From Caulobacter sp. FWC2 (GTDB taxonomy: Bacteria > Pseudomonadota > Alphaproteobacteria > Caulobacterales > Caulobacteraceae): a stretch of DNA of 64,000 bases. The notes beneath the pieces are model-generated. The model was not told the origin of the DNA. It searched no databases and worked only from the letters and a program-made list of their open reading frames with translations. The stretch covers positions 3,162,001 to 3,226,000 of the forward strand of contig NZ_PEBF01000001.1 in assembly GCF_002742625.1 (NCBI RefSeq). The letters run 5' to 3'. Both the position numbers and the translations under genes were made by a program. Of this stretch, positions 9,076-16,150 are shown one piece after another; positions within the stretch are counted from its first letter, which is position 1, and every line of letters starts with the position of its first letter.

Positions 9076-9294
9076 CTAGCCTTCGCCGATCATGCCGCCG
9101 TCGGCCCGCGTCTCAGTCTCGCTCTCGACGCCCTCGACGCTGGCCGCGCCCGCCTCACCCTCGCCGATCATTCCGCCGGGCTTGTCAACAACGGGAGGCG
9201 TGGCCTTGGGATCGCCGGGCGATGCGTCAGTAGGCGCGACCGGCTTGGCGCCTGCCGGCGCGGCGAGATCTTTGGAAGGTGCTGCGGGATTCAT
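9076..9294 (-). CDS. Small Pro/Ala-rich acidic hypothetical protein
   Basis: A 72-residue, low-complexity protein: Pro/Ala/Lys-rich first half, acidic second half, with the heptapeptide GGMIGEG present twice (mid-protein and as the last seven residues). A strong AAGGAG ribosome site sits 7 bp before the ATG, which supports expression. There is no signal peptide or membrane segment. It is the last gene of the long leftward cluster that starts near 22.4 kb. I do not recognise it. Confidence 0.45.
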   Translation of the reverse strand: MNPAAPSKDLAAPAGAKPVAPTDASPGDPKATPPVVDKPGGMIGEGEAGAASVEGVESETETRADGGMIGEG

Positions 9295-9359
9295 GAATGT
9301 GCTCCTTAGGCAAGGAAGGCCTCAACGCAGTCCAATGTTCCCCCGCCGTTCATCCACAT

Positions 9360-9704
9360 TCATCCGCCGTGATGGCGGTGGCCGCCGTAGCCGACGACTT
9401 GGACTTTCTCCAAGGTCACCAGACCGATCTCGACGGACAGCTCAAGAGCTTCCACGAAGGCTTTCAGCTTGGGCTGAGCATCGACCAATTCGACGATGAG
9501 GTGCTGATCCGGCGCCAAGTCCCTCGCGTGAGCGCCATGGACGATCGCGGTGTCACCGTAGGCCTGCATGACCCGCAAAACCGCAGCGCTCGCGATCTTC
9601 ATCTGGCGCGCTCTAGCGAGCAGCACGTCGTCATAGGCTTGGCCTTGAAATGTGAGCGCAGCGTCGAAATAGATCCGCAGTAGGTGCTGGCTGTCATTGG
9701 TCAT
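9360..9704 (-). CDS. DUF190 domain protein (PII-like fold)
   Basis: A 114-residue DUF190 protein, start LLRIYFDAALTFQG and end GLVTLEKVQVVGYGGH, the usual length for the family. DUF190 proteins adopt a PII/GlnB-like fold and are often encoded beside ion transporters, where they are thought to bind a small ligand or regulate transport; the ligand is unknown. Two more DUF190 proteins occur here, at 13498 (beside the P-type ATPase) and 50417 (in the fluoride operon). This copy and the one at 13498 share the ending L-x-T-F/L-EKV-x-V-x-x-YGGH. Confidence 0.88.
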   Translation of the reverse strand: MTNDSQHLLRIYFDAALTFQGQAYDDVLLARARQMKIASAAVLRVMQAYGDTAIVHGAHARDLAPDQHLIVELVDAQPKLKAFVEALELSVEIGLVTLEKVQVVGYGGHRHHGG

Positions 9705-9748
9705 TTGAATGAGCCTTGTCGTTGTGAGGCTGTCGCGGTGAGCAACCC

Positions 9749-10216
9749 TTAAATCCGGGTCCGCGGCCGCTTGCGCGCGCCGGTGGTGAGCGAAGCGTTG
9801 GTGGTCAGATAGCGGTCCAGGGCTTTGTCTGTGACGTCACTGGCCGTTCGCATATTGGCGACGAAGGGTTGGGCGAAGCGGAACAGGAACTCGGCCGGCC
9901 CCGTCATCTCGGTGCGATGGCGCAGCAAGGTGCCCCTTCGGCTTGGCGTCAGGAGATAAGACTCCGTATTTTTCAGCATCAGGTTGCCAGTGGCGAAGGC
10001 TATGGCCTCGCCTGGGATCAACGTGCTGATCCTGCCAGAATCCTTGCGTCGTCGCTCAAGGCTGGTCCTGACCAGCATCTTCACTTTTTCATTCAAGGCC
10101 AACTCACCCGACACCGTGCGGAATGGGTGCCACTTGGGATAACCAGGGAAGTCGGTAATAGCGCGCCAGACCTTCATGGGCGGCGCTGCGATATCGATCT
10201 CGGTTTCGATCATCAT
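9749..10216 (-). CDS. SRPBCC (START-like) family protein
   Basis: A 155-residue SRPBCC protein (ETEIDIAAPPMKVWRAITDFPGYPKWHPF, typical of the polyketide-cyclase/dehydrase subgroup). These helix-grip folds bind hydrophobic ligands; the ligand here cannot be read from sequence. Two adjacent ATG codons (10216, 10213) follow a TAGGAAC site; the frame continues upstream into the previous gene without a start signal. It sits between a small envelope protein and a DUF190 gene in the leftward metal cluster, which gives no direct clue to function. Confidence 0.8.
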   Translation of the reverse strand: MMIETEIDIAAPPMKVWRAITDFPGYPKWHPFRTVSGELALNEKVKMLVRTSLERRRKDSGRISTLIPGEAIAFATGNLMLKNTESYLLTPSRRGTLLRHRTEMTGPAEFLFRFAQPFVANMRTASDVTDKALDRYLTTNASLTTGARKRPRTRI

Positions 10217-10226
10217 GGCGCAGTTC

Positions 10227-10703
10227 CTAAAAAATGCGCGAGGGCGGCGCGGCTTTCGAGGATGCCTCATCTAGCGGTTGGGCGGCAGGACACGGCCCCA
10301 CAGTCCGTTGAGCGCACACGCGAGCGCTCTCGCCCGGACGCAGGTCACCGACGGTCGGCACGTCGAAGAACGTGCAACGGTGTTCATGTCCGCGCAGCCC
10401 TGACAGGGCGCGCGAGGTCGAACTCAGCAGCTGTCCCTTGGCGTCTACGCGATCGACCCGGATGCGTACTGGTGATGGCAATGATGATCTGCGGCAAGCT
10501 GCACCGTGGAACCGAACGCCGTTGGGCTCCTGGATCGCCTCGACCGATTTGAGAATGAAGCCTCGTGGCGCTGTGGCCTCAATCGGCGTCGAAAGCAACG
10601 CAGCCCCCGCATAGGCCACGCAGCCCCCCAGCCCGACCACCAAGCCGCCAGCCGCCAGCCACGCGGTAGGAACACGAAGAGGTTTGTGCGGACGGAAGAT
10701 CAT
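10227..10703 (-). CDS. Membrane-anchored hypothetical protein
   Basis: A 158-residue protein with one N-terminal membrane segment (WLAAGGLVVGLGGCVAYAGA, about residues 15-34) and a periplasmic domain rich in Arg with several cysteines. The ATG at 10703 overlaps the stop codon of the 50-residue peptide upstream (ATGA), so the two are translationally coupled. The outer domain has short beta-strand-like segments but no family I recognise. It lies 10 bp before the SRPBCC gene. Confidence 0.6.
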   Translation of the reverse strand: MIFRPHKPLRVPTAWLAAGGLVVGLGGCVAYAGAALLSTPIEATAPRGFILKSVEAIQEPNGVRFHGAACRRSSLPSPVRIRVDRVDAKGQLLSSTSRALSGLRGHEHRCTFFDVPTVGDLRPGESARVCAQRTVGPCPAAQPLDEASSKAAPPSRIF

Positions 10704-10852
10704 GTTCGATATCCAAGTTCGAGCGCAAGAAGGATGATCGCCAAGGCGAGGAAAAGCAGCGACACGATGATAGCGACTACGGCCCATGCCGAAGGCCGGT
10801 TGGCTTTGGACCTAGCGCGAGCCGACGGTGTGTGACGATTATGGCCGGTCAT
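10700..10852 (-). CDS. 50-residue single-pass membrane peptide
   Basis: A short open frame of 50 residues: a basic, hydrophilic N-terminus (MTGHNRHTPSARARSKANRP), then one strongly hydrophobic helix of about 22 residues (AVVAIIVSLLFLALAIILLA), ending LELGYRT. The stop overlaps the next start as ATGA, a good sign of real translation. It starts about 40 bp after the P-type ATPase stop. A GGAG lies 12 bp before the ATG, somewhat far. A small regulatory or accessory subunit of the ATPase is possible; that is inference from position only. Confidence 0.55.
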   Translation of the reverse strand: MTGHNRHTPSARARSKANRPSAWAVVAIIVSLLFLALAIILLALELGYRT

Positions 10853-10894
10853 GACGCAAGCGTGCTCCAACCGCGGTCGAGATGGCGCAGTCGC

Positions 10895-13480
10895 TCATAC
10901 GGTCTTGGCCCGATAGGCCAGCAAGCGCAGCGCGTTTGCCACGACCAGCAAGGTCGACCCTTCGTGGAAGATCACCGCCTCGCCGATCTTCAGACCCAGC
11001 AAAGTCGCTGGGATCAGGAAGGCGACCATTCCCAAGCTGACCCAGAGGTTCTGCTTGATGATGCCGCTGGTGCGGCGGCTCAGGCCAACGGCGAACGGCA
11101 GATGAGTCAGATCGTCGGCCATCAGCGCCACGTCGGCGGTCTCGAGCGCGACGTCCGATCCGGCCGCGCCCATGGCGATCCCAACCGTAGCGTTGGCCAT
11201 GGCCGGGGCGTCATTGACGCCATCGCCGACCATGGCGGCCTTGCCAAACTTCTCCTTCAGGGCCTTGATCACCGCGACCTTGTCCTCGGGCATCAGGCCG
11301 CCCTTGGCCTCGTCCAGTTCCAGTTCCTTGGCAATGGCGCTGGCCACCGACTGGTTGTCACCCGACAGCATGATGATGTGCTTGATCCCCAAGGTGCGCA
11401 GACGCTGGATCACGACCTTGGCGGCTGGGCGCGCGGTGTCCATGAGGCCAAGGACGCCGAGATAGCGATCACCGTGTCGAACCACCACGACCGTGCGACC
11501 CGCAGCCTCCAATCGTTGAGCCTCGCTCCAGACCGCTGCGGGCGGCTTTGGCCCCTCCCCACTTTCGAAGAGGCCGGGCTTGCCGATCACCGCGGCCTTG
11601 CCGGACACGTCGGCCTGAACGCCTTGTCCGGTCAGGCTCTTGACAGCCTCGGCCTTCAGGCGAGGGGTCTGCCCCAGCTTTTCCTCGCCGTCGCGGACGA
11701 CCGCGGCCGCCAGGGGGTGGTCGCTCAAGGCTTCGACGGCAACCGCCACGGCCAACAACTCGTGCTCCTCCACGCCATCGGCTGGCACCACATCGGTGAG
11801 CCTTGGCTTGCCCTGGGTCAAAGTGCCGGTCTTGTCGAACGCCAGGGCGGTCAGGGTGCCCAGATTTTCCAACGGGCCACCGCCCTTGACCAACACGCCG
11901 CCGCGACCGGCCCGAGCAACCCCGCTCAGCACGGCGCTGGGCACGGAAATGGCCAGGGCGCAGGGGCTGGCGGCGACCAGGACGGCCATGGCGCGATAGA
12001 AGCTGGCGCTGAACGGCTCGTCGATGACCAGGAACGCCAGCATCAACAGGCCAACGCCGACCAGGACCGCCGGCACGAAAATCCGTTCGAAGCGATCGGT
12101 GAACCTTTGGGTCGGCGATCGCTGAGCCTCCGCCTCGGCCACCATCTTGACCACTCGCGCCAGGGTGCTTTCCGAAGCTTTCTTGGCGACGCGGACATCG
12201 AGTGCGCCTGAGCCGTTGATCGTGCCGGCGAAGACACGATGCTCGCTGCTGGCTTTTGCAAAATCCAGATCGTGCTGCGCGGCGGCCCGCTTATCGACTG
12301 GGACGCTCTCCCCGGTCACCGGCGCCTGATTGACGCTGCTTTCCCCAACCACCACGACACCGTCCGCGGCGATCCGCTCGTTGGGGCGCACCAGCACGAT
12401 ATCGCCAATCTTGAGCGCTTCGACGGCGATGTCCTCGGTCTGATTGCCGCGTCGCACCGTAGCGCGTTCGGGCGCCAGTTGGGCCAAAGCCTCGATGGCG
12501 CGACGCGCCCGGCCCATGGCGTAGTGCTCCAGGGCATGGCCAATGCTGAATAGGAAGAGCAACAAGGCGCCTTCAGCCCATTGCCCTAGGGCGGCCGCGC
12601 CAGCGGCGGCCACCAGCATCAATGTGTCGATCTCGAACCGGCGCTTGCGCAGGTTCTCGAAGGCTTCCTTGAGGGTGAAATAGCCGCCGAACACATAGGC
12701 CGCGCCATAGAAGATCAACTGGACCACGCCGGGCAGCCGCTGGCCGATCAGCCAACCGGCCAAAAGCATTACACCGGAGAGAACCGCGAAGATCAGTTCG
12801 GTGCGTTCGCCAAAGACGCCGCCGTGGGCATGATCGTGGTCGCCCGCGGCGTGGTCGTGGCCTTCATGGCCCGTGGCGAGCTTGGCGGACGCACCGTGAT
12901 CGTGTCTCTCGTGAGCTGGGTCGGGCACACGCGCCTTGTCGTGGACATGTCCGCTGCCGGAGCCGTGGTCGTGGTGCTCGTGCACCACGCCCTCGACATT
13001 GACGCCACTGGGTTGGCGATCCGTTGGAGCAGGGCGAACTAAGAGGCGAGCCCCTGCGGCGCGCACCGACGCGCGTAAGGCGTCTTCGTCGGTCTTGGCG
13101 CGATCGAATTCGACAAATCCGCGGCCAGTGGGTCCGACCTCGGCCGCTAACACGCCGACCTGCCCTCGAAGGCCATCGGCGATCCGGCGGGCGCTCCTGG
13201 CATGGACGCCGCCCGCCAGTTCGAAGGCGAAATGACCGAACCGGTCGTTGAGGGTCGCTCCGGCCTGCAGGGCGAAAGCCCGCAGTTGGCCCAGCCGGAT
13301 TTGGCTCTCATCGTAGTGGATGCAGAGCGAGCCTTCGCCCGCCTCGCTCTTGTCGACGTGGGCTTCGGAAACGCCAGGACGCCCCTCAAGCACGGCGATC
13401 AGGCTCGTGACGCAGTGGTCGCAGGCGTCAGCGGCCTCGGGCAACAGGATCGGCAGTTCAAGTCGGAGCTTGTCGGTCAT
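10895..13480 (-). CDS. P1B-type heavy-metal ATPase, SPC (P1B-4-like) class
   Basis: An 861-residue P-type ATPase. The N-terminus has a metal-binding ferredoxin-like domain with ACDHC, a second domain of similar size, and a long His-rich linker (HEHHDHG to GDHDHAHGG, about residues 165-225). The core has VTGESVPVD, SPCAL in place of CPC, DKTGTLTQGKP, MVGDGVNDAPA, and a final membrane segment with HEGST. SPC plus HEG[GS]T are the marks of the P1B-4 group (Co, Zn, Fe or Cd export). It follows a DUF190 gene by 17 bp. The P1B-4 class often lacks N-terminal metal domains, so the large His-rich extension is notable. Confidence 0.92.
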   Translation of the reverse strand: MTDKLRLELPILLPEAADACDHCVTSLIAVLEGRPGVSEAHVDKSEAGEGSLCIHYDESQIRLGQLRAFALQAGATLNDRFGHFAFELAGGVHARSARRIADGLRGQVGVLAAEVGPTGRGFVEFDRAKTDEDALRASVRAAGARLLVRPAPTDRQPSGVNVEGVVHEHHDHGSGSGHVHDKARVPDPAHERHDHGASAKLATGHEGHDHAAGDHDHAHGGVFGERTELIFAVLSGVMLLAGWLIGQRLPGVVQLIFYGAAYVFGGYFTLKEAFENLRKRRFEIDTLMLVAAAGAAALGQWAEGALLLFLFSIGHALEHYAMGRARRAIEALAQLAPERATVRRGNQTEDIAVEALKIGDIVLVRPNERIAADGVVVVGESSVNQAPVTGESVPVDKRAAAQHDLDFAKASSEHRVFAGTINGSGALDVRVAKKASESTLARVVKMVAEAEAQRSPTQRFTDRFERIFVPAVLVGVGLLMLAFLVIDEPFSASFYRAMAVLVAASPCALAISVPSAVLSGVARAGRGGVLVKGGGPLENLGTLTALAFDKTGTLTQGKPRLTDVVPADGVEEHELLAVAVAVEALSDHPLAAAVVRDGEEKLGQTPRLKAEAVKSLTGQGVQADVSGKAAVIGKPGLFESGEGPKPPAAVWSEAQRLEAAGRTVVVVRHGDRYLGVLGLMDTARPAAKVVIQRLRTLGIKHIIMLSGDNQSVASAIAKELELDEAKGGLMPEDKVAVIKALKEKFGKAAMVGDGVNDAPAMANATVGIAMGAAGSDVALETADVALMADDLTHLPFAVGLSRRTSGIIKQNLWVSLGMVAFLIPATLLGLKIGEAVIFHEGSTLLVVANALRLLAYRAKTV

Positions 13481-13497
13481 GGCGCGACTCCTGAAGT

Positions 13498-13848
13498 CTA
13501 CTGATGGGGTTCGACGTGATGGCCGCCGTACCGGAGAACCTCGACCTTTTCGAAGGTGATGAGGCCTATGCCCTTGAGATCATCGAGAGACTTCAGGAAA
13601 ACGCGCAAGCGCGCCTCCTCGTCGACAATCTCGATGACGACGGGGAGATTGTCGTTGAAGTCCAACGGCCTAGACTCGTGCATGCGCGCCGACTCGCCAA
13701 ATCCCTTTCGGCCGCGCAGCACGGTCGCGCCGGCTAGCCGCTCCTGTCGAGCGCGCAGCACGATCACATCAATCAAGGCGCGGTCGCCAACCAGGGCGTT
13801 CTCATCGGTGTAGATACGAAGCAGGACAGCTTGCCCGGGGATTTGCAT
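13498..13848 (-). CDS. DUF190 domain protein
   Basis: A 116-residue DUF190 protein (VLLRIYTDENALVGDRALIDVIVLRARQ at the start, GIGLITFEKVEVLRYGGHH near the end). It has a PII-like fold by family. It is placed 17 bp before the P1B ATPase and 22 bp after the DUF411 gene, so it is co-transcribed. A role in sensing or tuning the adjacent metal ATPase is plausible, as DUF190 genes commonly adjoin ion transporters. Confidence 0.88.
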   Translation of the reverse strand: MQIPGQAVLLRIYTDENALVGDRALIDVIVLRARQERLAGATVLRGRKGFGESARMHESRPLDFNDNLPVVIEIVDEEARLRVFLKSLDDLKGIGLITFEKVEVLRYGGHHVEPHQ

Positions 13849-13870
13849 GGAAGTCTCCTTTGAGGCCGGT

Positions 13871-14326
13871 TCAGTGACGCGCGAAAACTTGTCGGCGGCC
13901 GCCCGAGAGCAGCAGCAGGGTGGAGTAGGCTTGGGGGACGACGCCGGGCACGGTCATGCCCGGCGAACCAATCGGCATGCCGGGCACGGCCAGGCCCACC
14001 GCCCGGAGGCCGCGCCGCAGCAGCGCCGCAACGTCTTGGGCCGGCACATGGCCTTCGATCGCGTAGCCGTGAATAACTGCGGTGTGGCAGGCGGCAAGAT
14101 CCTCGGGAACGTTGAAGCGCCGTCGGACCGCCACCAGATCGTCGACCTCGACGCTCCTGGGGGCAAAACCTGCGGCGGCCATGTGCGCCATCCAGGCCTG
14201 GCAGCATCCGCACGCCGCCAAGCGATAGACGGTGAATGGCGTGGCCGCCGCCCTCCCTTGGCCCGCGATCGCGGTCAGGCCCGCCGTCAGGCCGGCCAGC
14301 GCTTGGCGGCGCGACCAGGGCGTCAT
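13871..14326 (-). CDS. DUF411 periplasmic metal-binding protein
   Basis: A 151-residue protein with a twin-arginine-like or Sec leader (SRRQALAGLTAGLTA) and the DUF411 domain: LAACGCCQAWMAHM, HTAVIHGYAIEGHVPAQDV, then GLAVPGMPIGSPGM. In related proteins the CGCC and Met/His residues bind copper or other soft metals. The ATG at 14326 overlaps the stop of the upstream gene. Export as a folded metalloprotein would fit the RR motif, but this is inferred. Confidence 0.85.
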   Translation of the reverse strand: MTPWSRRQALAGLTAGLTAIAGQGRAAATPFTVYRLAACGCCQAWMAHMAAAGFAPRSVEVDDLVAVRRRFNVPEDLAACHTAVIHGYAIEGHVPAQDVAALLRRGLRAVGLAVPGMPIGSPGMTVPGVVPQAYSTLLLLSGGRRQVFARH

Positions 14327-14781
14327 CGGTGCGCCTCCGTGGGCGCGGGCTCGGAGACATTCAGGAGAAAGTCGTGCTGGTGATCGGCCTCGACGATGCT
14401 GAGCCTGGCGCCTTCGCGCGGCGCGGACTGCGCCGAGGTCGAGATCCACCCCCGGCCGTTGCGCCTGAAAATGATCGTCTCGCCGGCGGCGCTGAGCCCC
14501 ACCCGTTGGGCGGTTCGCGGGGACACCGCATCACCGTTTGCGTCTAGAAACCGGATCATCAGACGCGGGTCGGCCGCCGCGCCGGTGCGTCGAAACTCCA
14601 CGGTCATCCGCCGCGCCTTCGTCCGCCAGACCCCTGGAGCCGTCGGCTCCAAGACCAGGACGCGTTCGGCCCACGCGGCCTGGGCGAAACCCGCGCCAGC
14701 GACCCCGGAGACAACCAAGCCTGCGGCGATCATCGATCGCCGCAGGGGCGCCGGTCTCAAATCAGTGAGCCTAGGCGTCAT
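14323..14781 (-). CDS. Secreted hypothetical protein
   Basis: A 152-residue protein: PLRRSMIAAGLVVSGVAGAGFAQAAWA looks like a signal peptide or RR leader, then a roughly 110-residue beta-rich domain (VLVLEPTAPGVW to ARLSIVEADHQHDFLLNV). No family recognised. The start overlaps the stop of the cation exchanger by 11 bp, and its stop overlaps the DUF411 start, so it belongs to the same operon. The C-terminal HQHD could contribute to metal binding. Confidence 0.6.
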   Translation of the reverse strand: MTPRLTDLRPAPLRRSMIAAGLVVSGVAGAGFAQAAWAERVLVLEPTAPGVWRTKARRMTVEFRRTGAAADPRLMIRFLDANGDAVSPRTAQRVGLSAAGETIIFRRNGRGWISTSAQSAPREGARLSIVEADHQHDFLLNVSEPAPTEAHR

Positions 14782-16084
14782 CAGCTGCGCGCTCCGGGCT
14801 AGACTGGGGCCTGGCCAGTTGAAGATCGGCAACGGTGTCGGGTTTGGCCGTCAGGCTAAAGGCGGTGGACAGCAGGCCAGTGATGGCGCGCCAATTGAGC
14901 GCGAACAGCAATCCGGCCAGGATGAGGTAGCCCCAGGCCACAGACGTGAGCGCCGCGATATCGCGCGCTTCGTCTTGGCGCAGGGTCAGGGCGATCATCA
15001 GTTGGGCGACAAACAAGCCCAGCAAGGCGATCGCGCCGAACACCGAAAGCCGCAGCCGCAGCAGCAGGGCTAGGCCGAACAGAGACTGCGCGGCTGTGAG
15101 GAAAAATTCCTCATGCTGACGCGCGTCAAGCGGCAGCGCCGTCAGTTGCCCCGCACCCAGACTCATGGCCAGGGGCAGCATTCCGACCAGTAGCGTCCAC
15201 TGGTTGATCTTGTCGCTGATCATGGCCACCAGACCCGCCGCCGCCCGCCCCGCAAGCACGAACAGCACCGCAATGACAACCGCTGGGGCCTCGCTGGCGA
15301 TTGGCGCCAGCCACTGGATCAGCAAAAACTGGTCGATGCCGAGCGCGCGTCCGCCGTCGATCATCGACTCGGCGAACGGCTCGGCAACGGCCAAGATCAC
15401 TCCGGCGGCGACCACGGTCATGCCGATCATCACCGTCCAGCGCGCCTTGGTCGACATCTTGGCGATGACTGCGCCGGGGCCAGGCTCTTCAGCCTCGTCT
15501 TCATCCTGCGCCTTGGGCAGCTTGCTGACACGCCAGAGGTAGAGGCCAAACAGCCCGACCAATACGATGGAGTCCCAGGCGCTGATCGTGTTCTTCAGGA
15601 TGATGACAAAGGCGTAGGCGCTGGAGATGGCCAGCACGACGATCTCGATGGCGTTGACTGGCGCCAACTCAATGCCCGGTTGCCGGTTCTTCCACCAGTG
15701 CAAGAGGACCATGGCCGGCCAGGCCAGGCCGATCAGCAACCGGTTGGCGCCTGTCATGTTGGCGGCCGCGAAGGCGACATAGCCTTCACTGGGCGATCGC
15801 CCCGCCTGGAAGGCGTAGTAGATGTCGACGGCGTATTCGGGCAGCACCGTGACAAGAGCTACGGCCGCCAGGATCAGGCCTTGGGAGAGGTATTTTTCCG
15901 CCGCTTCCGCGCCCCAGGACAACAGGAAGCCCGCTGCCAGGATCGCGACGCCGAACACGGCGATATCCAGCACGGCATTGGGCCGCCAGCCTTCGATCCG
16001 CAGAGCAAGGGCGGGGATCATCACCGCGGCGGCCAGACCGACGGGTATCCAGAGTTGCCGTGCTTGAGAAGCCTTCAGGGACAT
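14771..16084 (-). CDS. Ca2+/cation antiporter-type membrane exchanger
   Basis: A 437-residue protein with about 11-12 membrane segments and the two alpha repeats of the Ca2+/cation antiporter superfamily: GAEAAEKYLSQGLILAAVALVTVLPEYAVDIYY and IASEAPAVVIAVLFVLAGRAAAGLVAM, each with the acidic residue in the membrane. It should exchange a divalent cation for Na+ or H+ across the inner membrane. A cytosolic acidic loop (KAQDEDEAEEPGPG) separates the halves. Its position between CzcA and metal-binding proteins suggests heavy-metal rather than calcium transport, but specificity cannot be read. Confidence 0.85.
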   Translation of the reverse strand: MSLKASQARQLWIPVGLAAAVMIPALALRIEGWRPNAVLDIAVFGVAILAAGFLLSWGAEAAEKYLSQGLILAAVALVTVLPEYAVDIYYAFQAGRSPSEGYVAFAAANMTGANRLLIGLAWPAMVLLHWWKNRQPGIELAPVNAIEIVVLAISSAYAFVIILKNTISAWDSIVLVGLFGLYLWRVSKLPKAQDEDEAEEPGPGAVIAKMSTKARWTVMIGMTVVAAGVILAVAEPFAESMIDGGRALGIDQFLLIQWLAPIASEAPAVVIAVLFVLAGRAAAGLVAMISDKINQWTLLVGMLPLAMSLGAGQLTALPLDARQHEEFFLTAAQSLFGLALLLRLRLSVFGAIALLGLFVAQLMIALTLRQDEARDIAALTSVAWGYLILAGLLFALNWRAITGLLSTAFSLTAKPDTVADLQLARPQSSPERAADDA

Positions 16085-16109
16085 CGCTTTTCTTTCGACA
16101 AGAGAGACA

Positions 16110-16143
16110 CGCCGGCGTGGTGGGGGGACGGGCCACGCCGGCG
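16110..16143 (-). other. Perfect 11-bp hairpin between czcA and the exchanger
   Basis: CGCCGGCGTGG (16110-16120) is the exact inverse of CCACGCCGGCG (16133-16143), with a 12-nt loop. It occupies half of the 66-bp gap between two genes on the same strand. No U-tract follows, so partial termination or mRNA 3'-end stabilisation of the czc transcript is more likely than full termination. Confidence 0.55.
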
Positions 16144-16150
16144 CCCCGGA

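Noticed and set aside
10832..12211. Long plus-strand frame opposite the P-type ATPase
   Set aside because: Composition is typical of an antisense shadow; all ATPase motifs are on the minus strand.
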